Below, one piece after another: positions 44,098-53,157 of a stretch of 64,000 nt of DNA. Source of the stretch: Anaerocolumna sp. AGMB13020 (GTDB lineage: Bacteria; Bacillota; Clostridia; Lachnospirales; Lachnospiraceae). The position numbers were made by a program, and so were the translations under genes. The stretch is from NCBI RefSeq assembly GCF_033100115.1, contig NZ_CP136910.1:3062001-3126000 (forward strand). The letters run 5' to 3'. The number at the start of each line of letters is the position of its first letter. Position 1 is the first letter of the stretch. The notes under the pieces are model-generated. The model made no database searches, had not been told where the DNA came from, and was given only the letters and a program-made list of their open reading frames with translations.

Positions 44098-46323
44098 ATG
44101 GAGCGGTATGAAAATATAGTTAAGATAGAAGAGATCCGTAAATTGACAGACGGAGGACAATACCAAAAAGCTGTTAAGATCCTTGACACCATGGAGATAC
44201 ATAAAATCAAGTCCTTAACAGATCTAAGTGTACTGGCAGATGTACTCACAGAAAACGGACGTTTAGATGAAGCTATGGGACTTCTGGAAAGAATTTACGA
44301 AAAGTCCAAGACCAGAAGAATTCTATATCAGATGGTAGAACTTGCAATAAAAAAAGGAGATGCCAAGTTAGCTGATGTATATCTGGTTAAATACATGCAG
44401 GCTGCTCCTAACGATTCATACCGGTTTATATTCCGCTATTATATTGATAAATTAAAGGGAGAACCCTTAGAAGTTCTTATGGATTCACTGGAACAGCTAA
44501 AGGAGTATGAATATATTGAGGTATGGGCATATGAACTTGCAAAGCTATATCATAAAGCCGGCCTTAAGGATAAATGCGTCAGAGAGTGTTCGGACATCAT
44601 CCTCTGGTTTGGTGACGGCATTTATGTGGATAAAGCCAAGCTATTAAAGGCGTATTATGTCGGTGAACTGGATCCTTTACATATGTTAAAGGCAAAAGAT
44701 AAAAATGAGGCCAGGCAAAGACTTGGTCTGGATAAGACCAAAGACTATAGCAGTATCAGAGAACAGATAAATCAGTATCTGGATAGGGAAGATAAAGCGA
44801 AAACACAGTCTTCAGCTGCTTATGAAACATATAAATTACACCAGGTAACAGGTGGATATGAATCCAATAAGGTGGCAGAGGAAGCGGTAAGCGGATATAC
44901 TTCAAAAGAAATCAACGAATATGAAAACAATGAAGCTGCATTGGAATTTGAAACACAGGAAACAACTGAGGCTGAAACGAAAGAAGCTATAGTAGGGAAA
45001 AGCCAGGTAACAAATTCTGATGAAGCCGAAGTGACTGAAGGATATGAAAGGAAAGAAATTACTGAGACTGATGCGGAAACTGCGGCTACTTTGTATGAAG
45101 GACAGGCAAAACCTGCTAATATAAGCTTAGAAGATGCAAGCTATAAAAGACAAGCAGCATCAGAGAATAATGGACTGGAAACTGCAAACAATGAGGGACA
45201 AGCAGCAGAGAGCAGAAGCCAGGAAACTGCAGATTATATAGAAGAAGCAGTCCCTGAGAGCAGAAACCTGGATATCGCGAACTATGAAAGACAAGCAGCA
45301 CCTGAGAGCATAAATCTGGAAACTGCAAACTATGAGGGACAAGCAACAGAGAGCAGAAGCCTGGAAACTGCGGACTATGAAGAACAGGCAGTATCATATA
45401 AAGAAAAGTTAGCATTAGTGGATGACCCTCAGGAGGCTTCAGAATATAGAGGAAAAGCAGCAACAAAGGAAGAGAGCCAGGATCAAACATATGCTGTAAC
45501 TGCCGAAAAATCTATTATGATATCGGAAGAAGTCTGTGAAGACAGCGTTTTTAGTTTGTTTGATAAGATGAAGTTTGATTATCGGAAGGAATTTAGCGGA
45601 TTTTTGCAGATAGATACTGTGAAAGAAGATTTGCGGCATTGTCTTGAGAATATTCTTTCGGATTCTTCTAAGAATCTGTTTATGATGGTCACCGGAGAGA
45701 AGGAAAGCGGCAAGAGTACGCTAGCTTTTAAGATTTGTAAGGCTTTGTATTCCGTGGACTGGATTAAAACAGATAAGATTGCAAAAATTACCGGAGAGAA
45801 TCTTAATCGTGTAAATATTCTGACACAAAAAGATAAGCTTTACGGTGCCTCTCTTATTATTGAGAATCCCACGGTAATTAATAGTGAGTCTGCAGAAAGG
45901 CTTTATAGATTTATTAAGGAAATGGGGAATAATACATTTATCGTATTAGAAGGGACGAAAGAAGAAGTCTGTTGTTTTCTGGAAACCTACCCTGAATATA
46001 TGAATTATTTTCTGCATGAAATTTCACTGAATAATACCTATACTTTAAAGCAGCTTATGGGTTTTGTGAACCAGTATATGGAGAATAAAGAATATAAAAT
46101 GAAAGAAGATGCCTTAGAGGAATTTATAAAATCGGTTGAGAAGATACTAAGCTCAGAAGAAAAGGGAACTTATGCAAAAGTGATGCAGCTTGCTTCAAAG
46201 GTAAGAAAGGCAGCGGATACCAGATATAAAAACCTTTTAGGGGATATCATCAGCAGCGGGAATATCACACAGGAAGATTTGCTTTATATAATAAAGGAAG
46301 ATATAACAATGGAGGTAATGTGA
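44098..46323 (+). CDS. TPR-like protein with Glu-rich repeats and C-terminal P-loop NTPase domain
   Basis: 741 residues. Residues 1-230 are helical repeats of TPR type (AVKILDTMEI, LTENGRLDEAMGLLERIYEK). Residues 240-470 are low-complexity and acidic, with about five degenerate units of roughly 18 residues around SRSLETADYEEQA (45140-45400). The last 260 residues hold Walker A GEKESGKST (near 535) and a plausible Walker B ASLIIENP, resembling an AAA-like fold. No signal or membrane segment. GGGAGG lies upstream of the ATG and the pyrophosphatase gene follows after four bases. Family not recognised; a scaffold or switch role is only a guess. Confidence 0.72.
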   Translation: MERYENIVKIEEIRKLTDGGQYQKAVKILDTMEIHKIKSLTDLSVLADVLTENGRLDEAMGLLERIYEKSKTRRILYQMVELAIKKGDAKLADVYLVKYMQAAPNDSYRFIFRYYIDKLKGEPLEVLMDSLEQLKEYEYIEVWAYELAKLYHKAGLKDKCVRECSDIILWFGDGIYVDKAKLLKAYYVGELDPLHMLKAKDKNEARQRLGLDKTKDYSSIREQINQYLDREDKAKTQSSAAYETYKLHQVTGGYESNKVAEEAVSGYTSKEINEYENNEAALEFETQETTEAETKEAIVGKSQVTNSDEAEVTEGYERKEITETDAETAATLYEGQAKPANISLEDASYKRQAASENNGLETANNEGQAAESRSQETADYIEEAVPESRNLDIANYERQAAPESINLETANYEGQATESRSLETADYEEQAVSYKEKLALVDDPQEASEYRGKAATKEESQDQTYAVTAEKSIMISEEVCEDSVFSLFDKMKFDYRKEFSGFLQIDTVKEDLRHCLENILSDSSKNLFMMVTGEKESGKSTLAFKICKALYSVDWIKTDKIAKITGENLNRVNILTQKDKLYGASLIIENPTVINSESAERLYRFIKEMGNNTFIVLEGTKEEVCCFLETYPEYMNYFLHEISLNNTYTLKQLMGFVNQYMENKEYKMKEDALEEFIKSVEKILSSEEKGTYAKVMQLASKVRKAADTRYKNLLGDIISSGNITQEDLLYIIKEDITMEVM

Positions 46324-46327
46324 CAGG

Positions 46328-47971
46328 ATGGGAAATCAGATATTTGTAATCGGGCATGTTAATCCGGATACGGACTCTATTTGTTCAGCCATTGCATATG
46401 CAAATTTAAAATCCAAAATTACCGGAGAAAATTATGTACCCAAGAGAGCAGGGCATATTAACTCTGAAACTAAATTCGTACTGGAAGCCTTTAAAACCAC
46501 TGCACCCGGGTACCTGCCGGATGTCAGGACCCAGGTTAAGGATATCGATATCCGCAGGATCAAAGGTGTAAGCAGCGGCATATCCTTAAAAGAAGCCTGG
46601 GCATATATGAGGGAAAGCAACGTAGTTACACTGCCGATTGTAGATAATGATAATCATCTGGAAGGTCTGATTACCGTAGGAGATATTACAAAATCCTATA
46701 TGGATGTTTATGACAATCGTATTCTGACAAAAGCAAATACACCCTGCAGTAATCTGGTGGAAACCCTGGAAGGTGAATTAATAGTTGGAAGCAGAGAAGA
46801 GGTCTTTGAAAGCGGTAAGGTACTGATTGCTGCCGCCAACCCTGATTTGATGGAAAACTACATCGAAAAGGATGATGTGGTTATATTGGGGAACCGGTAT
46901 GAATCCCAGCTCTGTGCTATTGAAATGAATGCGGGCTGTATTATTGTTTGTGATGGTGCAAGTGTTTCCAAGACAATAACAAAGATGGCCCAGAATAATA
47001 ATTGTTTTATTATTAAAACGCCTTTCGATACCTTTACGGCAGCCAGACTGATTAACCAAAGTATTCCCATCCGATTCTTTATGACGGACAAGGATATAGT
47101 TTATTTTACCCAGGAGGATTATATTGAGGATATCAGGGGAATCATGGCGCAGAAGCGTCACAGGGATTTCCCTATTCTTGATAAGGATGGGTATTATTTT
47201 GGTATGATATCCCGTAGAAATTTACTGGGAGCCAAAAGAAAGAAACTGATTTTGGTGGATCATAATGAGAAATCCCAGGCAGTGGATGGTTTGGAGGATG
47301 CGGAAATTATGGAAATCATAGACCATCACAGATTAGGAAGTCTGGAGACCATTAATCCCGTATTCTTTCGAAATCAGCCTTTGGGCTGTACTGCTACCAT
47401 CGTATACCAGATGTATTGTGAACATCAGGTTCCCATTGAACCTAAAATAGCAGGGCTATTATGCTCTGCCATACTCTCGGATACGCTGGTATACCGTTCA
47501 CCTACCTGTACAGATGCAGACAAGGGAGCAGCAGAAGCTCTGGCAAAGATAGCTGGAATACAGACAGATGAATATGCCCGGAACATGTTTGCAGCAGGCA
47601 GCAATCTGAGTAATAAGACCTCTGAAGAAATTTTCTATCAGGATTTTAAGAAATTTACGGCAGGGGACGTTACTTTTGGAGTGGGGCAGATCAGCTCAAT
47701 GAGCCGAGAAGAATTAGATAAAATAAAAGAATCCCTGGTTCCCTATATGAAGAAAGCATACCATGAGCATGGAGTGGAAATGTTATTCTTTATGCTGACC
47801 AATATCATGGACGGTTCCACTGAGTTTTTATTTCAGGGGGCGGGCGCCAAGGAACTTTTGATTAATACGTTTCATTTTAACAAAGATGCAAGTGTATTCT
47901 ACCTGGAAAATGTAGTGTCCAGAAAGAAGCAGGTAATACCTGCTCTTATGCTGGCGCTCCAGGAGAATTAA
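46328..47971 (+). CDS. ppaC: CBS- and DRTGG-domain manganese-dependent inorganic pyrophosphatase
   Basis: 547 residues. The family II catalytic domain is split by a regulatory insert: GHVNPDTDSICSAIAYA at the N-terminus, then CBS motif region (VVTLPIVDNDNHLEGLITVGDI), a DRTGG domain, a second CBS motif (RDFPILDKDGYYFGMIS), then the DHH motif IIDHHRLGSL and the C-terminal substrate domain. It hydrolyses PPi with Mn2+ or Co2+; the CBS pair binds adenine nucleotides. It may be regulated by nucleotide level. Supply and use of PPi link it logically to the PPi-phosphofructokinase at 28349. Confidence 0.95.
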   Translation: MGNQIFVIGHVNPDTDSICSAIAYANLKSKITGENYVPKRAGHINSETKFVLEAFKTTAPGYLPDVRTQVKDIDIRRIKGVSSGISLKEAWAYMRESNVVTLPIVDNDNHLEGLITVGDITKSYMDVYDNRILTKANTPCSNLVETLEGELIVGSREEVFESGKVLIAAANPDLMENYIEKDDVVILGNRYESQLCAIEMNAGCIIVCDGASVSKTITKMAQNNNCFIIKTPFDTFTAARLINQSIPIRFFMTDKDIVYFTQEDYIEDIRGIMAQKRHRDFPILDKDGYYFGMISRRNLLGAKRKKLILVDHNEKSQAVDGLEDAEIMEIIDHHRLGSLETINPVFFRNQPLGCTATIVYQMYCEHQVPIEPKIAGLLCSAILSDTLVYRSPTCTDADKGAAEALAKIAGIQTDEYARNMFAAGSNLSNKTSEEIFYQDFKKFTAGDVTFGVGQISSMSREELDKIKESLVPYMKKAYHEHGVEMLFFMLTNIMDGSTEFLFQGAGAKELLINTFHFNKDASVFYLENVVSRKKQVIPALMLALQEN

Positions 47972-48315
47972 TCCTGAATCTTAAACTGGAGGGTGACAGG
48001 AGCCTTAAGGTTCTTGCCTCCTTTGGATTTCACATTTTTACTAATGGTAAGTATATAGGACTGATTCTGCGTATAGGCTTCTAAAGGTTCTATTTCGATG
48101 TACTGATTCACAGTGTCATAACGGATGTAGGTCTTAAGAGGCATTTGATTTAAATTAGTCACATAGAGATTCTTATTATTAACAGTTGCCGGATCCAAAG
48201 GTGCAGAAAATTTAATGCGCCATACGAATTTACCGGTCTTAAACTTTAAGGATTGTTTCACTTTATCTGAAACTCCTTGTGTAACGGATTCTATTTGAAT
48301 TAAATTATCAGGCAT
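47968..48315 (-). CDS. Small Ig-like (Big_5/SbsA-type) domain protein
   Basis: 115 residues forming one beta-sandwich: KFVWRIKFSAPLDPATVNNKNLYVTN and IEIEPLEAYTQNQSYILTISKNVKSKGGKNL are typical of the SbsA Ig-like domain that is usually repeated in surface proteins. There is no signal peptide, membrane segment or second domain, which is odd for this domain. It overlaps the end of ppaC by four bases on the opposite strand. AAGGAGG precedes the ATG. Function unknown. Confidence 0.82.
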   Translation of the reverse strand: MPDNLIQIESVTQGVSDKVKQSLKFKTGKFVWRIKFSAPLDPATVNNKNLYVTNLNQMPLKTYIRYDTVNQYIEIEPLEAYTQNQSYILTISKNVKSKGGKNLKAPVTLQFKIQD

Positions 48316-48382
48316 ATGAAAACCTCCTTAGCCCTTCCAGACTGGTATGCGGTAAATACCATAACGATTAGTCAGGAGCAGT

Positions 48383-48409
48383 CTGCTGTTCATGAACAGC
48401 AGAATTTTT
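48383..48409 (+). terminator. Perfect 20-bp palindrome with T run
   Basis: CTGCTGTTCATGAACAGCAG (48383-48402) is fully symmetric and followed by AATTTTT. It may end ppaC transcripts reading over the antisense Ig-like gene, or be an operator for that gene. Confidence 0.5.
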
Positions 48410-48602
48410 ATGTGTTATTCTAGCTTAATTATATAATAAAACCAGACCAAAAAAAAGTATTATTATGCCGAATTTTTGAATATAGGTCAGAAGACCAGGT
48501 GGCATAGTATGCAGTACCGCAAGTAATTGCGATATGGCGGAGGTCAACAACAGACTCAGGAATATCGAATGGAAGATTTGGTATTCGCAAATGGAGGTTA
48601 GT

Positions 48603-49163
48603 GTGAACAAAGAATTATGGAAACCCGGAAATATGCTCTACCCCCTGCCGGCGGTTATGGTAGGCCTAAAGAGTAAAGAAGGAAAAAACAATATCATAAC
48701 AGTGGCCTGGACAGGTACTGTCTGTACGAACCCTCCCATGGTCTATATTTCCCTGCGAAAAGAAAGATATTCCTATGATATAATAAAGGAAACCAAAGAA
48801 TTTACAATAAATCTTACAAGCGAAGAGCTCGTAAAAGCAGCGGATTACTGTGGAGTGAGATCCGGAAGAAATGTCGATAAATTTAAGGAAATGAAGCTAA
48901 CGCCTGTAAAAGGAGTTCATATAGACGCACCATGTATTGAAGAAGCACCTGTAAATATTGAATGCCGCTTAAAAGAGATTATACCTCTGGGTTCTCATGA
49001 TATGTTCCTGGCAGATGTTGTAGGTGTTCATGCAGCGAGCAAATACATGAACGAAAAAGGAAAATTCGAACTCAGCAAAGCAAAACCTGTTGTATATTCC
49101 CATGGAGAATATTACGGTTTAGGGGATATTATGGGAACATTTGGGTATAGTGTCAAAAAGTAA
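48603..49163 (+). CDS. Flavin reductase-like FMN-binding protein
   Basis: 186 residues of the split-barrel flavin reductase family: PLPAVMVGLKSKEGKNNIITVAWTGTVCTNPPMVYISLRK at the N-terminus and the conserved FTINLTSEELVKAADYCG and HDMFLADVVGVHA stretches. It binds FMN and probably transfers electrons from NAD(P)H or a partner protein. The start is a GTG at 48603 behind GGAGG; the frame is open upstream without a ribosome site. Confidence 0.9.
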   Translation: MNKELWKPGNMLYPLPAVMVGLKSKEGKNNIITVAWTGTVCTNPPMVYISLRKERYSYDIIKETKEFTINLTSEELVKAADYCGVRSGRNVDKFKEMKLTPVKGVHIDAPCIEEAPVNIECRLKEIIPLGSHDMFLADVVGVHAASKYMNEKGKFELSKAKPVVYSHGEYYGLGDIMGTFGYSVKK

Positions 49164-49262
49164 AGAGTATGAGATAGCCTGCTTTGGCAGATAATAAAAA
49201 ATACTTGGCGAAGACTGATAAAGATGATATAATCACTACATTATGTGCGAAAGGACATGCCC

Positions 49263-49772
49263 ATGAAGAATATTGTTTTAGTTGGAATGCCTTCAGCCGG
49301 TAAAAGTACCATTGGAATTATCCTTGCTAAGGTTTTGGGATATCAGTTTCTTGATTCCGACCTATTAATTCAGGAGCAGGAAAAAGAATTATTAAAGGAT
49401 ATCATTGACAAAAGAGGAATAGATGGTTTTCTGGCTATTGAAAATCAGATTAATAGAGAGATAGATACCGATCATACGGTGATTGCTACAGGCGGAAGTG
49501 TCATATATGGGAAAGAAGCAATGGAACACCTTCAGGAAACTGGAGTCATTGTGTATATTAAGCTAACACTTCAGACAATATCGGAACGCCTTGGAAATAT
49601 CAAACAGAGAGGGGTTGTTCTTCGAAAGGGACAGACTTTGAAGATGCTTTATGAGGAGAGATGTCCTCTTTATGAAAAGTATGCCCATATAACAGTTGAT
49701 GGTGAAGATCTGAACACGGAAGAGCTAATGGAAAATATTATAAATGCTCTTAAGGATTATGAAAATAACTAA
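49263..49772 (+). CDS. Shikimate kinase-like protein
   Basis: 169 residues. P-loop GMPSAGKST (residues 9-17), LDSDLLIQ (the Asp that contacts shikimate), and the ATGGSVIY motif with glycines are all in place; the lid has RGVVLRKGQTL. This gives ATP-dependent phosphorylation of shikimate in aromatic amino acid synthesis, but the sequence differs from canonical AroK (for instance no GxGGG-type ATGGG) so specificity may differ. ATG at 49263 with AAAGGAC upstream. No other aro genes are nearby. Confidence 0.85.
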   Translation: MKNIVLVGMPSAGKSTIGIILAKVLGYQFLDSDLLIQEQEKELLKDIIDKRGIDGFLAIENQINREIDTDHTVIATGGSVIYGKEAMEHLQETGVIVYIKLTLQTISERLGNIKQRGVVLRKGQTLKMLYEERCPLYEKYAHITVDGEDLNTEELMENIINALKDYENN

Positions 49773-50071
49773 TGCAGTGAAAGCAGAATAGTAAAAATAG
49801 TAACGATTAGTATGTTATGTAGTTAACAAAGACTACAAGATACAGAATATGGTGAAAAATTATTTACAACCTGCATTTTTATGGTATAATCAATTTGATT
49901 TAAATTACGAATGAATATGATTGATAAAAAATAGAGAACGAACATAAACCGTGATATATGGCAGCCTCTTTGCGTAAGCTTGAGCATAAGGGGTCTAATT
50001 TTATGTAAATGTCATAAAAGAAAAAGAAATAGTGCGGACAGTATAGAAACCGCAAAATAAAGAGGTGTGCG

Positions 50072-51373
50072 ATGGAGCAGTATATTATAAAGGGCGGCAA
50101 TGCCTTGCAGGGAGAGGTCACTATCGGTGGTGCCAAGAATGCAGCACTGGGTATTTTATGTGCAGCAATAATGACAGATGAAACAGTAGTAATCGGAAAT
50201 TTACCCGACATCAGTGATATTCATATACTGATACAGGCAGTTGAAGAAATCGGAGCCAAAGTTGAGCGTATAGATAAGCATACTGTTAAGGTTAACGGAA
50301 AAGATATTGATCCCTGTATTGGAATTGATTATGATTTTATCAGAAAAATAAGAGCGTCCTATTATCTTCTGGGAGCTTTACTTGGTAAATACAAAAAAGC
50401 ACAGGTTGCCTTACCCGGAGGCTGTAATATCGGAAGCCGTCCTATCGATCAGCACATTAAAGGGCTGGAGGCTTTAGGCGCTACCGTAAAGATTGAGCAT
50501 GGTATGATAAAAGCTGAGGCCGAAGAACTGAAAGGCAACCATATCTACCTGGATTGTGCCAGTGTTGGAGCTACTATCAACATTATGCTTGCCGCCTGTC
50601 TTTCCGAAGGTGTAACCATTATTGAGAATTCTGCAAAGGAACCGCATGTTGTTGACGTTGCGAACTTCTTAAATAGTATGGGTGCCAACATTAAAGGTAC
50701 AGGAACCGATGTTATCCGTATCAAAGGTGTGGAGAAGTTAAACGGCAGTGAATACTCCATTATCCCTGATCAGATTGAAGCAGGAACGTTCATGTTTGCA
50801 GCAGCTGCAACAAAAGGAAATGTCCTTATTAAAAATGTCATACCAAAGCATCTCGAGGCCATAACAGCAAAGCTTATAGAGATTGGCGCACAGGTCGAGG
50901 AATATGATGATGCCGTAAGAGTAAGTGCAACGGGTACTCTTGGACATACTCATGTAAAGACTCTCCCTTATCCAGGTTTTCCTACCGATATGCAGCCTCA
51001 GATTTCTGCGGTTTTAGTTACTTCTGAAGGAACCAGTATTGTTACGGAAACAGTTTATGAGAACAGACTTCGATATGTGGATGAATTCGCCAGAATGGGT
51101 GCCAATATAAAAGTAGAAGGCAATACAGCGGTAATTATGGGTGTTAAGAATCTTACGGGTGCTATTGTGACTGCTCCTGATTTAAGAGCCGGTGCTGCCC
51201 TTGTTATAGCAGGCCTTGCAGCAACCGGTTTTACCTTTGTTGAACAGGTTGAGTATATTGAGCGAGGATATGAGCATTTCGAGAGAAAGATGCAGCAGCT
51301 GGGAGCCATCATGGAAAAAGTTGATGTGGAAGATGAAAAAGCAATTCAGAAATTTAAATTAAAGGTAAGTTAA
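50072..51373 (+). CDS. murA: UDP-N-acetylglucosamine 1-carboxyvinyltransferase
   Basis: 433 residues of the EPSP-synthase-like fold. The catalytic cysteine lies in LPGGCNIGSRPIDQHIKGLEALGA (C118), and the conserved GGAKNAALGILCA and PYPGFPTDMQPQ segments are intact. It adds enolpyruvate to UDP-GlcNAc, the first committed step of peptidoglycan synthesis and target of fosfomycin (Cys present, so sensitive type). AGAGGTGTG upstream of the ATG; a promoter-like TTTACA-N16-TATAAT lies near 49863-49890. Confidence 0.96.
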   Translation: MEQYIIKGGNALQGEVTIGGAKNAALGILCAAIMTDETVVIGNLPDISDIHILIQAVEEIGAKVERIDKHTVKVNGKDIDPCIGIDYDFIRKIRASYYLLGALLGKYKKAQVALPGGCNIGSRPIDQHIKGLEALGATVKIEHGMIKAEAEELKGNHIYLDCASVGATINIMLAACLSEGVTIIENSAKEPHVVDVANFLNSMGANIKGTGTDVIRIKGVEKLNGSEYSIIPDQIEAGTFMFAAAATKGNVLIKNVIPKHLEAITAKLIEIGAQVEEYDDAVRVSATGTLGHTHVKTLPYPGFPTDMQPQISAVLVTSEGTSIVTETVYENRLRYVDEFARMGANIKVEGNTAVIMGVKNLTGAIVTAPDLRAGAALVIAGLAATGFTFVEQVEYIERGYEHFERKMQQLGAIMEKVDVEDEKAIQKFKLKVS

Positions 51374-51374
51374 T

Positions 51375-51413
51375 AAAAGTGCTGACGTAAGGATATCTGC
51401 GTCAGCACTTTTT
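51375..51413 (+). terminator. Terminator of murA
   Basis: AAAAGTGCTGACG (51375-51387) pairs with CGTCAGCACTTTT (51400-51412), followed by T residues. Confidence 0.88.
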
Positions 51414-51541
51414 GTGGTATAGAAAGAATATATTCAGGTTCGCAATGAACATATATAGGTTCATAAGTATATAGGTTTACAAAGAAAATACAGTATGAAA
51501 GAATTAGAGAAGATTGTGTTCTGTTATAGCTAATTTTCCTG

Positions 51542-52639
51542 TTAGAGCAGAGCTTCTATGATAATATCTTTCTCTTTTGAAAGATCAAGGAAGGCTGCAC
51601 CTACCTGAACGATAGGTTTGGAAAGGGCATGTTTGTTAATCATTCGTATTTCCCCTTCTTTTCCGTTGCTTAAACGGACCTTATTACCTACATAAGCTTG
51701 TATAATCTTCTCCAGGAACAAAAGCACATAAGCTGGATCATACTTTTGAAGGCCTTCGGACTCAAATACAGAGATAGCCTGAAAAGGACTTAAAGCAGGA
51801 CGATAAACTCTTGCGGAGGTCATGGCATCGTATACATCAATAATTCCGATGATCTTAGCAAAAGGTTCTATCTTATCTGCTGTCAGTTTATAGGGATATC
51901 CACTACCATCGCAACGTTCATGATGCATTAACGCTACGTTGGCTATTCTTGGATCAAGGTCCTTGCTCTTCAACACATTATACCCCTGAAGGGTGTGGGT
52001 CTTTATGGTTACGTAATCAGTAGGAGTCAGCTTCTCCTGTTTATTAATCAGTTCATTTGGAAGAGAGAGCTTACCAATATCGTGAAGAAGTCCTGCCAGT
52101 GTAAGAAGCTCGATTTCCTTCTCCGGCAGATTAAGCCATTTACCGAATACATTGCTTAGTAATGATACATTGAGACAGTGTACGTATGTAATATCATCAT
52201 GCTCTCTCATACAGTGAAGCATGTCAAAGACATGGATTCCATTCCGGCTCTTTTCCAGTAAATCTGAGGTGTGCTCCAGGAGGCCAGATACGTCTATGGG
52301 TTCATTGGCATCAGAAAGTTTATCCAATTCACCTTTAAAGGAATCAACTTTTTGGTTAAACGATTGTTGAAACTCTTTGAATTCTGCGCTAGTACGCACC
52401 TTCTCAGAATAACTGACTTCTTTTACCGGTTCTGGTGCTTTCTGCGGTTCGGAGGTATCCTTTCCCTCAGACACGATAATATTGAATTCAGTGATTGAAT
52501 TAAATTTGAGTCTTGTAATTATACGATCAGTCAGCATGATCCCTTTGGATATAACTAATTGATTGGATGCATTATAAATATCATCGGCAACAATCATTCC
52601 GGGCTTAGCCTGTCGCATGGATATCCTTTGTTTCTTCAC
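51542..52639 (-). CDS. HD-GYP domain protein (putative c-di-GMP phosphodiesterase)
   Basis: 365 residues. The HD motif HDIGKLSLP, HTLQGYNVL, ALMHHERCDGSGYPYKL and IIGIIDVYDAMTSARVYRPAL form a full HD-GYP domain in the second half (with the HHE-x-DGxGYP signature). The N-terminal 60 residues hold the KPGMIVADDIYNASNQLVISKG unit common in this group. It likely hydrolyses cyclic di-GMP. The GTG at 52639 has GGAGCGG eight bases upstream; the longer frame to 52675 has none. Confidence 0.9.
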   Translation of the reverse strand: MKKQRISMRQAKPGMIVADDIYNASNQLVISKGIMLTDRIITRLKFNSITEFNIIVSEGKDTSEPQKAPEPVKEVSYSEKVRTSAEFKEFQQSFNQKVDSFKGELDKLSDANEPIDVSGLLEHTSDLLEKSRNGIHVFDMLHCMREHDDITYVHCLNVSLLSNVFGKWLNLPEKEIELLTLAGLLHDIGKLSLPNELINKQEKLTPTDYVTIKTHTLQGYNVLKSKDLDPRIANVALMHHERCDGSGYPYKLTADKIEPFAKIIGIIDVYDAMTSARVYRPALSPFQAISVFESEGLQKYDPAYVLLFLEKIIQAYVGNKVRLSNGKEGEIRMINKHALSKPIVQVGAAFLDLSKEKDIIIEALL

Positions 52640-52757
52640 GTTTAATCCGCTCCTATCTGTGCCTTCGTGGCGCATGGTTACAGGGTTTAGAGCAACCTGT
52701 TTTTACCATATAGGCTAAGTATATTTAATCTCAAATCAGTTGTCAATAAAAAAATAC

Positions 52758-52786
52758 TTGACAAAGATACCTATATAAGATATCCT
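52758..52786 (+). promoter_or_regulatory. Promoter of metK leader
   Basis: TTGACA (52758-52763), 17 bases, TATCCT (52781-52786), about 25 bp before the riboswitch. Confidence 0.78.
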
Positions 52787-52819
52787 CAATTACGTAACAT
52801 AATATAATAAAACTTATAT

Positions 52820-52916
52820 CTCTTATTCAGAGTGACGGAGAGTAAAGGCTCTATGAAGTCACGGCAACCCCCTATGCGGAAGGTGCCAACCTGAGCGAGT
52901 AATCGAACAATAAGAG
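52820..52916 (+). promoter_or_regulatory. SAM-I (S-box) riboswitch
   Basis: P1 pairs CTCTTAT (52820-52826) with ATAAGAG (52910-52916). The conserved core GATGAAG-like TATGAAGTCACGGCAACC and GGAAGGTGCCAACCTGAGCGA are in order. Binding of S-adenosylmethionine should favour the downstream terminator and switch off metK. Confidence 0.94.
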
Positions 52917-52935
52917 GATTTGATGCTTTTTTTTC

Positions 52936-52961
52936 AAGTCCGCTTAGCAGGACTTTTTTTT
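52936..52961 (+). terminator. Expression-platform terminator of the S-box
   Basis: AAGTCC (52936-52941) pairs with GGACTT (52950-52955), followed by T run to 52961. Confidence 0.85.
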
Positions 52962-53157
52962 ATGTAAGGAAAAGACAATAGATATCCTATACCGAAGGAG
53001 TCCTACAAGCAGAATGCACATGACGCGCAAAAGGAAAGATTGTCAATATGACCAAGTGCATTAGCGCTTGAATCTGGAAAACCAGGTTCTTTGATCTTGC
53101 AGTGATAGAGGAAAAGTTTTGAGTATGTGTGCCGTGGAGCACAGATAGGAGTTAGCT

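Noticed and set aside
45116..45490. 124-residue minus-strand frame with Leu-Pro-Gly repeats
   Set aside because: It is the antisense reading of the Glu-rich repeat block of the gene at 44098; the repeats explain it fully.
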